Source: CAVSUR01 sp963731285
GTDB taxonomy: Bacteria > Actinomycetota > Actinomycetes > Streptosporangiales > Streptosporangiaceae
DNA: 64,000 nucleotides
NCBI GenBank assembly: GCA_963731285.1
Contig: CAVSUR010000009.1
Location: 124,001-188,000, forward strand
Direction: 5' to 3'
Shown here in pieces: positions 19,769 through 27,661 of the stretch. Within the stretch, counting starts at the first letter, position 1. Each line of letters begins with the position of its first letter. The position numbers and the translations under genes are program-made. The notes beneath the pieces are model-generated. The model saw only the letters and a program-made list of their open reading frames with translations. It made no database searches and was not told where the DNA came from.

Positions 19769-20295
19769 CGCCGCCAGCTCGCTCCATCGCAGACTGCCGA
19801 AAACAGCGAGCAGCAGCCAGCGCCTCGTAGCGGGAATCCATCGCGGCGGCAAGGTCGAACACCTGCCGGGCGGTGAGCACCGGCCGCTCCGGCGACTTCT
19901 CAACTGACACGCCCTTGATCCGCCACGGATTGCGCGGATCAGTTGATCATCAGCGGTAGTGTTCAAGATCGCCTTAAGCAGCCGGTATGCCTTCGCGACC
20001 GTGACCGCGCTGACACCCGCATCGAGGCGCTCCTAGCAACGAGCATGACCTCGAAGGCCGGGAGCAGATGAGAGCGCAGCAGGTACCGGTACAGTTCGAC
20101 CGTCTTGGGGCGCAGGCCGGGCCGTTCGTCGATCCATGCCGCTGAGTAACTGCCGAAAGCGATGCGGCCAGCGTCCGGGTCAATCCATTCACTCCGGATG
20201 ATCTCGGCCTCGGTGAGAGTGAGCCACCGATCCGCGCTGGCCTTGGACCCGAACGTCCGCGGAGTGGGCCGGTCTATCCTCTGCGCGCCGGGCAT
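19769..20295 (-). pseudogene. second tyrosine integrase remnant
   Basis: Reading leftward from ATG 20295: RTFGSKASADRWLTLTEAE and GSYSAAWIDERPGLRPKTVE make up the N-terminal and core-binding parts, then after frame changes near 20040 and 19910 come SVEKSPERPVLTARQVFDL and LLLAVFGSLRWSELAA, which is the start of the catalytic domain. The gene is cut exactly at the first catalytic-arginine box (GSLRWSEL) and joined to a foreign C-terminal fragment. The 89-base inverted repeat lies just upstream of its start. It cannot be active. Confidence 0.75.
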
Positions 20296-20302
20296 CCTCT
20301 CA

Positions 20303-20391
20303 CCGGAGAAAGGCCGCAGTAAAGGGAGCTTCGCTGCGCTCCGCGTCCCTTGCGGCGTAAGGGCAGACCCTTGACTACGGCCTTTCTCCGG
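20303..20391. repeat. 89-base imperfect inverted-repeat element
   Basis: The two ends, CCGGAGAAAGGCCG and its complement CGGCCTTTCTCCGG, extend into arms of about 24 bases with two mismatches, enclosing roughly 40 bases that contain further self-complementary segments (AAGGGAGC...CGCGTCCCTT). Transcribed, this would fold into one long hairpin. It may be a MITE-like miniature element, a recombination site or a transcription terminator for the integrase. The first 16 bases recur at 40300-40315. Confidence 0.6.
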
Positions 20392-20565
20392 CAAGACCCC
20401 GGCACCTATTAGGAGGACGGGACGTGGCGAAGGCCTCAGCATTGTTAAGCCCCTGAGGGCCGACTGGCACCGAGCGATGGCCACTGGGCGATTGACCGGG
20501 CCGCCACGATGACGACATAATGCTCATTGGGGTCCTGTAGCAGCCGCCGGATAGAGGGGGAGAAC

Positions 20566-21318
20566 ATGGACGTTTCTCGGTCTTCGGCCACCGGGATACC
20601 GACTGAGCGAAACCGCGGCAGACCTCGTTCCCCATCCAGGAGGGCCATCCTCGGTGCTGGAGCCGCCGGCGTGGGCGGCGTTGCGGTCGCAGCCTTCGAC
20701 CCCTTGGCGGCATACGCGGCTGCGCCCGCCACCCGCACGGCGCTCAAACAGTATTTCAACATCCTCGCCACCGGAGAAGCCCTATTCACCACGTTCTATG
20801 CCCTGGCCGTGAGGCATCGGGATCGATTGGGCCTTTGCGGAGCCGACCTCAACGGTGTGAAGGCGATCGCGGCGGAAGAGGCCATTCACCTCAGATTCGC
20901 CTTGTCGCAGGGAGGGACACCGGTAACCCAGAAGTTCAGCTTCCCGCATGGAGAGGCTACCTTCCGGGACCGTCACTTGTTCATTGCCACCCAGCAGTTG
21001 GCCGAGGACCTCACCAACGGGGCTCTCAATGCGTGGATCAAGGACATGGCCTCGAAGGGGCACGTCCGCCTGGCGGAGCTGGGCGGACAACTCCAGCAGG
21101 TGGAGGGTGGCCACAGGGTGTTCGGGCGGCTTCTCCAGGGTGCCGAGCCCTACCCCAACTGGGCGTTCGGACCGGTTGTGCTCGATTCGTTTCTCCAGGT
21201 TCCTCAGGCCGTGGCAGCCGCCGGGTTCCTGAGTCCCCGTCCGGGGAATGACTTTCCCTTCACTCCGTTCCCGCCGCGGTTCCCTGGGGTCGTCAATACC
21301 ACACCTGGTCAACTCTGA
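20566..21318 (+). CDS. TAT-exported ferritin-like domain protein
   Basis: A 250-residue protein with an Arg-Arg export signal (PSRRAILGAGAAGVGGVAVAA) followed by an all-helical domain with carboxylate/histidine positions AAEEAIHLRFAL and a later LQQVEGGHRVF, the E-x6-Y/E-H pattern of ferritin-like (Ferritin_2, PCC13-62-type) proteins. These are extracytoplasmic, possibly di-metal, proteins of unclear function often linked to desiccation or oxidative stress. ATG 20566 follows GAGGGGG; the upstream in-frame extension has no signal features. It lies next to the peroxidase remnant, so both may have come with the same island. Confidence 0.75.
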   Translation: MDVSRSSATGIPTERNRGRPRSPSRRAILGAGAAGVGGVAVAAFDPLAAYAAAPATRTALKQYFNILATGEALFTTFYALAVRHRDRLGLCGADLNGVKAIAAEEAIHLRFALSQGGTPVTQKFSFPHGEATFRDRHLFIATQQLAEDLTNGALNAWIKDMASKGHVRLAELGGQLQQVEGGHRVFGRLLQGAEPYPNWAFGPVVLDSFLQVPQAVAAAGFLSPRPGNDFPFTPFPPRFPGVVNTTPGQL

Positions 21319-21540
21319 GGGGTGCGCCGGCGTAGCCGCCGTCGGCCCGCACCAAGGTGATGCGGCGGTAGCTGGCGGCCAGTTTCCATAGCAGCGGGCG
21401 GGCGGCGGCGCGGTCTTGGGCCGAGGCGGCGGGTGACCATCACGGTCAAGATCATGCCCATCACGTCCACCACGAGGTGCCGCTTGCGGCCGTTGATCTT
21501 TTTGCCCGCATGGTAGCCGCGGCTGCCCGGGCGCTGACCA
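21318..21540 (-). pseudogene. IS5-family transposase fragment
   Basis: The minus strand reads SRGYHAGKKINGRKRHLVVD followed by VMGMILTVMVT, the conserved block around the second catalytic Asp of IS5-type DDE transposases; a further frame encodes the next block (WKLA/GNW..ITLVWADGGYAG-like). Both ends of the gene are missing. It is an IS relic between the ferritin-like gene and the tRNA/tmRNA-like sequence. Confidence 0.75.
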
Positions 21541-21655
21541 ACAAGGCTGACCACAACCGATGCGGCCAGTGCCGACAGCAACGGACCGTTGTGATCGTGG
21601 TCCCAGGTCACCGACCACATCCGACACTCCGGGCGTAGGTTGCACGCAGGGGGCC

Positions 21656-21682
21656 GGGGGTTCGAGTCCCCTAGCTTCACCA
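21656..21682 (+). repeat. tRNA/tmRNA-like 3' end (T-arm plus acceptor)
   Basis: GGGGG-TTCGAGT-CCCCT forms a T-arm with the universal TTCGA loop, followed by AGCTTCACCA. If one C is missing from the C-run, the 3' strand would be CCCCC-TAGCTTC-A-CCA, a normal acceptor end like that of tmRNA (..AGCTCCACCA). No 5' partner (GAAGCTA or similar) is seen upstream, so this is an orphan 3' end, most likely an att remnant from an element that uses a different target gene. Confidence 0.55.
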
Positions 21683-21890
21683 GGCAAAGCGGTCCGGGTC
21701 AGATCCGGTAAGCGGCTCCGCCGCCCCATGTCGTCCCCTCTGACCTGAGGTTTCTTTTGTGTCCCACGGCACGATTGTTTTACCACCAGGACCCGCGCCG
21801 GTAACCTTGCTGCGCACGTCCTTGCCGTCACTCTCGGCGCTGTGCGACCCTGATGCGTGCCGCCCGGCTGCCGCACACTGGGGAGGGTGG

Positions 21891-22775
21891 ATGAGCTGGT
21901 TCACCATCCGGAAGCTCGGCGAGGGCACGTACCTGCTCTCGGAGCCTCCCCATGTGAACTCCTATCTGATCCTCGGGTCCCGGCGTGCTGTCTTGTTCGA
22001 CACCGGGATGGGCATCGCCAATATCCGTGAGGTCGTCGAGAGCCTCACGGATCACGATGTCTCCGTCGTTAACTCGCATTACCACTTCGACCATACTGGC
22101 GGGAACTCCCTGTTCCAGCAGATCGCCATTCACGCGGCGGGCCGCGAGCCGCTCGGCCAGGAAGTTCCCGCCGAGTGGATGACCGCATACGGCAGATATG
22201 CCGAGGCGGTGCTCGGCGCCTTCCAGCCCTACAAGGACGCCGATGACCGCTTCTTCAGGCTCCTCACCCCCGAGATCCAGCCGCGCTCCCTTCCGGAGGG
22301 GTTCGACTTCGCGACCTGGCGTACTCAGCCGACCGTCCCGACCGAGCTGCTGCAGGATGGGGATGTCCTGGAACTTGGCGGCCGGAACCTTCAGGTCCTG
22401 CACACCCCGGGACACACCCCCGACTGCATCTGCCTGCTCGACCAGGGCCGCAGGCAGTTCTTTGCGGGGGACACCATGGCTACCGGCCCGCTCTACGCAC
22501 ATCTGCCCGATTCGGACCTGGCGGCCTTCACGCGCTCGACCCGCCGGCTCGCGGACGAGGTCACCCACCAGGTCGAGGTCGTCTACCCGGCCCACGTGCT
22601 GCGCTATGCGGCACCGGCGGAGTTCATCACGCAGACTGCCGACGGTTTCGCCCGCGTCAGCGACGGCAGCGCCAAGGCACGGCCCGGCACCGATATCTTC
22701 GGCGAAGAGGTACGCGAGTTCTGGTTCGAGACCTTTTCGATCACCTTGCCCGCATCTCCCGGGAACGCCATTTAG
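21891..22775 (+). CDS. metallo-beta-lactamase-fold hydrolase
   Basis: A 294-residue MBL-fold protein: the NSHYHFDHTGGN motif at about residues 61-72 gives the H-x-H-x-D-H metal site, followed by HTPGHTPDCICL, FAGDTMATGP and the C-terminal YPAHVLRY. The arrangement matches general glyoxalase II/quorum-lactonase-like hydrolases; substrate unknown. The start is ATG 21891, with GGGAGGG just upstream; the longer frame starting at 21759 runs back through the IS/tRNA-like debris. It is intact inside a decayed island. Confidence 0.82.
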   Translation: MSWFTIRKLGEGTYLLSEPPHVNSYLILGSRRAVLFDTGMGIANIREVVESLTDHDVSVVNSHYHFDHTGGNSLFQQIAIHAAGREPLGQEVPAEWMTAYGRYAEAVLGAFQPYKDADDRFFRLLTPEIQPRSLPEGFDFATWRTQPTVPTELLQDGDVLELGGRNLQVLHTPGHTPDCICLLDQGRRQFFAGDTMATGPLYAHLPDSDLAAFTRSTRRLADEVTHQVEVVYPAHVLRYAAPAEFITQTADGFARVSDGSAKARPGTDIFGEEVREFWFETFSITLPASPGNAI

Positions 22776-22807
22776 CGGCTGCTGAGCCCACCCAGGTCAG
22801 GCGGCCA

Positions 22808-23200
22808 TTACTTGGATCGCCCTCGCAAAGCGGCCTGATAAACGCTGCCGAGCAAGTCGATAGGTTCCCACGGGTAGTGGACCCACCCATTAGCAGGTTC
22901 AATATAGAAGTCGGACTCGCAGCCGGAGCGCAACCTGGCCGGCTACCTGGGATGCGTCCGGCAGTTGGCCTATCTTAAACTTACCGGCATGCGTCGGGTG
23001 TTCTCTGTCATACTTTGATATTCCCAGAGAGATCGTTTGGTTCCCCGACAGGCCTAGCATCCGGGAGAGGACGTGTGCCAGATAGAGTCCCCCGCGCGGA
23101 ACGAAAGCGATCCGGGTAATGTGTTGCTCGCGAGCCAGAGTCCGCTCGATGATCCTCGACGTTCAGAGTCATTGAACCAGTTGAAGATCGCTGGCCAGGG
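22808..23200 (-). pseudogene. phosphoribosyltransferase-like gene with internal deletion
   Basis: In frame on the minus strand: RIIERTLAREQHITRIAFVP-RGGLYLAHVLSRMLGLSGNQ, then SLGISKYDREHPTHAGKFKI, then after a frame change GCESDFYIEPANGWVHYPWE and PIDLLGSVYQAALRGRSK with TAA at 22808-22810. This is the layout of a small xanthine/guanine-phosphoribosyltransferase-like protein, but the PRPP-binding VLLVDEVxDSG segment expected between the two halves is missing. A second frame change near 23152 and no start codon confirm decay. Confidence 0.7.
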
Positions 23201-23218
23201 GAGCCAAACGGGGAGCCA
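23196..23218. repeat. 23-base motif inside the right end of island A
   Basis: Partner of the motif at 16473-16495 (21 of 23 bases identical, same orientation). It overlaps the decayed 5' end of the phosphoribosyltransferase remnant. Confidence 0.4.
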
Positions 23219-23322
23219 TCCGCATCCGATTCCGGGCTACACCAGCCGATGACGGATCAGAATATCCGCAGCTCAGCGGCCAATTAGCCTACGTCAGCCG
23301 ACACCGTCCGACGCATCTGAGG

Positions 23323-23370
23323 TCACTCGTAATGAATAGGTCGTCGGTTCGATTCCGACAGGCGGCTCCA
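23323..23370. repeat. attachment-site core copy 2 (tRNA-Thr 3' half)
   Basis: 48 bases identical to 16371-16418, from TCACTCGTAA to CCA, but without the 5' half of the tRNA, so no tRNA is made. An integrase remnant begins 64 bases later, the same att-integrase spacing type as at copy 1. The ten bases after CCA (GGTCAGAGGC) nearly match those after copy 3. Confidence 0.88.
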
Positions 23371-23434
23371 GGTCAGAGGCATGATCACGGTCGTAGGCCG
23401 GAAGCCCGTGGAACGGGTCGGCTGATTTGGCCTG

Positions 23435-23823
23435 TTGTGCTGGCATGGCCAGCACAACCAGGGGCACATAGAGTCGCGGCCCAGCGGGTCCTACCGGGTG
23501 CACGTTTACGCTGGTGTTGATCCTCTCGCCGGCCGGGAACGGCGCCTCAAGCGCACGGTCAGGACCAAGGCGGCGGCGGTGCGGGAGCTGGCCAAGCTGC
23601 TGGAGTCCGCCGAGGCCGGGCGCGCGCCCGAGGATACGGCGACGCTCGCGCTGGCCCTGGACCGCTACCTGGAGGTCACCGATCTCAGCCCTTCGACCCG
23701 GGCGACGAGCGAGAGCTTCATCCGGCGGATCATCAAGCCGGTTCTCGGCGACACCCGGCTACGCGAGATCGGGCCGGACAGCCTGGACGCGCTGTACGCA
23801 CATCTGAGGAAGTGCTCCCGGGT
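23435..23823 (+). pseudogene. third tyrosine integrase remnant (N-terminal half)
   Basis: The sequence IESRPSGSYRVHVYAGVDPL is an arm-type DNA-binding domain, followed by a core-binding domain ending PVLGDTRLREIGPDSLDALY. After about 23823 the frame stays open to 24007 but the protein no longer resembles an integrase and the catalytic domain is absent. It belongs to the att copy just upstream. The IS110-type element begins right after the break. The start is uncertain (TTG 23435 or slightly downstream). Confidence 0.8.
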
Positions 23824-24012
23824 GTACCGGTTCACCGGTTCAGCATGCCTGTCCGGGTGCCCACCGGGCGAGGGCGAGAAAAGCCGCCCGCCTCTAAGGG
23901 CCGCTCGCCGTCGCGATCTTGTCGCCGTCTTTACGGCACACATCCTGCCTGCCGGTGTCTGCCTGCCGGATGCAGCGCATACCGTGCCTAGACATCCCAG
24001 GGGCTAGCAGTG

Positions 24013-25240
24013 TTAAGCGGCGTTCTTGATTTGCTGGCTGGCGTGCTGGGGCCAGGCGGTGGCCTCGTGGTAGCACGTGCGGGTTTTGAGGCAGCCGTGC
24101 AAGATGCCGGTGAGGCGGCTGGCGAGGTGGCGCAGCGCGGCGCGATGGCCGACGCCGCGGGCGCGCTGGGCGTCGTAGCAGGCCCTGGCGCCGGACGAGG
24201 CGTTGAGGGCGGTGAAGGCCTGGCCGTCGAGGGCGTCGCGGAGCCTGTCGTTGTGCACGTACCGGGCCGTCACGGTTTTGCGTTTGCCGGACTGGCGGGT
24301 GATGGGGCTGGTGGCCGCGTAGTTCTTGCGGGCCTTAGCGGAGGCGTAACGCTGCGGGTCGTCGCCGAACTCGGCCAGCACCCGGGCGCCGAGAACCGGT
24401 CCCAGGCCGGGCTGGGACCTGATGATCTCAGCGTCCGGGTGCGGACTGAAATGGGCGTCCACCTGCCCCTGCAGCACCTTAATCTGCTCGCTGAGAGTGG
24501 TGATGACAGCGATCAGCGACCGGACCACCGCAGCGCACGCGGCGGTGACCTGGGGTGGCTGGGTCAGTTGCTGGCTGCGCAGCGCCGTCTTGATCGCGGC
24601 GGACTTGCCGGGCCGGTCCCGGCGGCGGGCGCGCTTGAGCGCCGCGTCGATCTGCGCGGTGGTCAGCTTCGCCGCCGAGGCGGGGTCGGGGGCCCGGGCC
24701 AGCAGCTCCAGGGTGTCGGGGGCGTCCAGGTCGCCGAAGGCTTCCAGCGCGGCGGGGAAGAAAATCCAGCAGCTGGTGACGCAGCCGCTGGACCTGGCGG
24801 GTCCGTTCCCAGATCAGCGTCTTATGCGCGCGGGCCACGACCTTGACCGCCTGAGCGGCCGGGCTGTCGCCGGCCACCGGCCGCAGCTGATGCGCATCCG
24901 TGCGCACCATATCCGCCAGCGCGTGCGCGTCACCGGTATCGCTCTTGGCACCCGACACCCCGTGCCGTTCCCGGTACCGGGACGTCTGCAGCGGGTTAAT
25001 CCCGAACACCAGGTAACCGGCCGCGGCCAGTGCCTGGACCCGCAAGCCCCGGTCCGTCTCAATCCCCACCGTCACCTGCACGTCGCCGCCGGCGGCGGAG
25101 GCCTCGCCGATCATCGCGTGCAGCCGCGCCATCCCCGCCGCGGCCTCGGGCAGCCGCGCCCGGGCCAGCACCCGCCCTGAAGCATCCATCACCTCAACAT
25201 CGTGATGGTCTTCGGCCCAGTCATCACCCACGAACAGCAC
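24013..25240 (-). CDS. IS110-family transposase (one frame change)
   Basis: The N-terminal RuvC-like DEDD domain shows LVLFVGDDWAEDHHDVEVMD, VGIETDRG and AKSDTGDAHALADMVRTD; the C-terminal transposase_20 domain shows IIRSQPGLGPVLGARVLAEF and GKRKTVTARYVHNDRLRDAL. GTG 25240 has AGGAGGGG in place upstream. A single frame change near 24765, in a run of G and A, interrupts the linker between the domains, so the gene may be intact with a base-call error. IS110 elements move via DEDD chemistry and lack terminal inverted repeats; ends were not determined. Confidence 0.85.
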
Positions 25241-25618
25241 GAGCTCTCCCCTCCTCGAAACCGGCAATCCACGGCAGCCTGCGGGAGAATCACCAGCGAC
25301 CTGATAAACCAGTGCTCACGCCCCAGCGGCGGGCACGACATCCCAGCAGCGATCTACTCTCCCGGCCACCGGCAGGGGCACGGTCTAGGCATAGGGCTTC
25401 CGCAAAGGAGCCCGGGTCCACAAAGTGCTCACCTGCCGGCGGCTACCAGGCCGAGCCTGCCGGACAGGCCAACCCGTTAGCCCTTATTAGGTCCACCTGA
25501 TGGTTGACGTTCTGCCCTTTGGGCCTTGGACCAGGTGATGGTTGACGAGGCAGGTTCAAGCGGTCAGCGCAACGCCTCGGTGAGCCGAGAGGATTCTCGA
25601 TGAGCTGAGGGGTTGCGG
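25241..25618. other. non-coding stretch flanking the IS110 gene
   Basis: 378 bases. It should contain the IS110 left end and, by recent work on the family, its structured non-coding (bridge-type) RNA region may lie in such a flank; I cannot delimit it. Around 25497-25552 the phrase CTGATGGTTGACG recurs as GTGATGGTTGACG 39 bases later. Confidence 0.35.
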
Positions 25619-25835
25619 ATGTATGCGCATCTGACGGTAGAGCAGCGGCAGCTGGCGTTGCGGCTGAAGGCCGGGGCCTGTCGTTACGGGAGATCGGCCC
25701 GCTGGTCGGCTGCTCGCATCAGGGCGTCGCGCTGGTCGTGCGCCACACCTCGCGGCGGCCGGTCCGCGAGCATGGGTGGGTGCCGGGGCGTGGGCGGCTG
25801 AGGCTGGCCGACCGGAGGAGATCACCCTCGGGCTG
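25619..25835 (+). pseudogene. IS30-family transposase N-terminal fragment
   Basis: From ATG 25619: MYAHLTVEQRQLALRLKAG, then after a one-base shift LSLREIGPLVGCSHQGVALV and HGWVPGRGRLRLAD. This is the helix-turn-helix start of IS30-type transposases. Everything after about residue 75 is missing and the sequence runs into the tail of a TetR gene on the other strand. Confidence 0.7.
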
Positions 25836-26019
25836 CATGCCGACCGAGAAGTAGACGGTGTCGAGCGCCACTCCGGCCCGCTCGGCGATCGCGGTCATCG
25901 GGGCAGCGGCGTATCCGCGCTCGGTGACAGGTCCCGGGCGGCGTCCAGAATGGCCGTCCGGTGGGGGTGGCGCCCCGGCGGCGGGTGGTGTCGTAGCGCC
26001 TCTTGACGGGAGCTGGCAT
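25836..26019 (-). pseudogene. TetR-family regulator, N-terminal fragment
   Basis: Reading leftward from about 26019: KRRYDTTRRR, then in the next frame HRTAILDAARDL, then MTAIAERAGVALDTVYF, the DNA-binding helix-turn-helix of TetR regulators. It ends at the IS30 remnant, so the ligand-binding domain is lost. It is divergent from the small barrel protein that starts at 26079, which it probably once controlled. Confidence 0.65.
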
Positions 26020-26078
26020 AGGGGTCATGATACAAGTATTCGTCCGAAATTAATTCGGTCCAATTCGGGGAGGCCCCG

Positions 26079-26378
26079 GTGACCTACGCATTCACTTTCG
26101 ACGTGCCGATCAACGCCGAAATCTACGCCCGCATCAAGGAGGGCATCGGCACCCAGCGCCCGGACGGCATGATCGCCCACCTGGCCTGGCACACCGACAC
26201 CGGGCTGCGCTACGTCGATGTCTGGCAGTCCAAGGATCAGTATGAGGCGTTCGCCGAGCAGCGCCTGCATCCCGTGGTCCGCCCGCTGCTGGAAGAAACG
26301 CTCGGCTTCGTACCGCCCGAGCCTGCCCACACCGTGCTCGACGTCATCGAGGCCTGGACCGACCGGCATCCCGACTGA
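26079..26378 (+). CDS. small dimeric alpha/beta-barrel protein (ABM-like)
   Basis: A 99-residue protein (AFTFDVPINAEIYARIKEGI, IAHLAWHTDTGLRYVDVWQS, DQYEAFAEQRLHPVV) with the beta-alpha-beta-beta pattern of antibiotic-biosynthesis-monooxygenase-like ferredoxin-fold dimers. Such proteins are heme- or quinone-modifying enzymes or stress proteins; no catalytic residue can be pinned down. GTG 26079 is preceded by GGGGAGG. It is divergent from the TetR remnant. Confidence 0.6.
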   Translation: MTYAFTFDVPINAEIYARIKEGIGTQRPDGMIAHLAWHTDTGLRYVDVWQSKDQYEAFAEQRLHPVVRPLLEETLGFVPPEPAHTVLDVIEAWTDRHPD

Positions 26379-26384
26379 CCTGCC

Positions 26385-27035
26385 TGGCCAGCTCGGTGAC
26401 GGAGCCGAGACGGCAGGGTCTTGAGCCGGATGCCATCCAGCAGGACATGCAGGCTGGTCTCGTCCACCCAGATGGTGATCGTCCCCCCGGCCAGGGCCGG
26501 GCCGAGCCAGATCTGCTGGCCGTCGATCCACAGATTCCCTGGTGGAGGGACAACGCGGACGACTTCCAGCGCCAGCAGCGAGAGCTCCGGCTAGCCAGCA
26601 AGTGGATCACCCGGCTGGCGAGATGATGGCTCTGCCGGTCGGGTGCTGGAGCTGGCGGCCAGCTGAGGCGGAACGCGCAGCTCTGGCTGGACAACGGCGG
26701 CGGCGGTGAACCGGGAGGCGGGGAAGGCCATGGCCAGGGACTGGTGCGGCCGGTCGGTGTTGCACTCCTCCCGCCAGCCATCCAGGGCGCCCTGCAGCGC
26801 CTGCAGGGACTCGAACGGGCCGTGGACATCCAGCAGCTCGATCTGCAAGGACTGATGCAGCCACTCGGTCTTGCCCGTGGTGGTAGGCGATGCGGGCCTG
26901 GTCAGCCGCTGGGTGATGCCGTTCTCTCGGCAGATCCGCTCGAACAGCACCACGGCGGGCCGGGGCTTGATGAACCGCCCGGTAAATACCGTCCATTATC
27001 AGAGAGAACTTCCTCAGGCCCCCGTAGATGCTCAT
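26385..27035 (-). pseudogene. IS481-type transposase, C-terminal part
   Basis: Fragments in three frames give PEEVLSDNGRY (second Asp), VLFERICRENGITQRLTRPA, SPTTTGKTEWLHQSLQIELL (catalytic Glu region) and EECNTDRPHQSLAMAFPASR, then the C-terminal IWLGPALAGG and TSLHVLLDGIRLKTLPSRL. This matches the integrase core and tail of IS481 transposases. The N-terminal HTH is missing and frames are broken, so it is inactive. Confidence 0.78.
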
Positions 27036-27223
27036 GGCGTCAAGGAAGGCCGCAGTGATCTTGTTCGGAGGGGCCAGCGCCTATCAGCAGGACGGTGCAG
27101 AGCGTGCATGCGTGCCACATCCGTGCCACAACGCGCGAGGACTGGCCAGAGGATCGCTCAGGGACAGCGCGCACCGCTGCTGAACTGCAAAGCTCCAGTC
27201 TCGGAGTTACCCCGGAAGGATCC

Positions 27224-27266
27224 CGTAATGAATAGGCCGTCGGTTCGATTCCGACAGGCGGCTCCA
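27224..27266. repeat. attachment-site core copy 3 (tRNA-Thr 3' half)
   Basis: 43 bases matching the tRNA-Thr 3' end (CGTAATGAATAGG to CCA) with a single T-to-C change. The following bases GGTCACAGGC differ by one base from those after copy 2. No integrase follows it directly. Confidence 0.85.
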
Positions 27267-27330
27267 GGTCACAGGCCCCCACCAGTACACGGCCGGGGCC
27301 TTTGTGCTGAGTGAGTGACTCACTGAGTGA

Positions 27331-27560
27331 CTACGCCACATCGTGACGCCCGGAGAAGATGCGGTCTATCGCCTCCGCGCCCGCCAGCGCAGCGCACGAG
27401 TGATGAGCGACCAGGCACACCAGCCGCCACGGCGCACGGGCCACCGTCAGATAGCGAGCGCCATCGAGAGGACGAAAAGTCCGCCGCAGCCAGCGGTGGT
27501 GCGTACCCAATGTCGTGCAGCCAGGCCGCACAGACCAGATCAGCGGCCCGACCGTCACGG
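27331..27560 (-). pseudogene. HD-domain phosphohydrolase fragment
   Basis: Two minus-strand frames together read RAADLVCAAWLHDIGYAPPL, then RPLDGARYLTVARAPWRLVC, LVAHHSCAALAGAEAIDRIF. WLHDIGYAP is the HD metal motif and LVAHHS the downstream histidines. The frame changes near 27440, and both the start and the C-terminal part are absent. Small stand-alone HD proteins of this type are common in actinomycetes; the function is unknown. Confidence 0.6.
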
Positions 27561-27661
27561 CACGGTGGCTGACAGACGTAATCTGAGTATTGCCGGGATC
27601 AGAGCCGGGCTCTGTCGTAGTGTGCCTTTGGCGCCGGGGCCCCCATTCGGCGAGGCTTGCG

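Noticed and set aside
23294..23503. minus-strand frame reading EPPVGIEPTTYSLR
   Set aside because: This is the familiar translation of the antisense of a tRNA 3' end; here it simply reads through att copy 2. The same applies to 27040-27282 at att copy 3.
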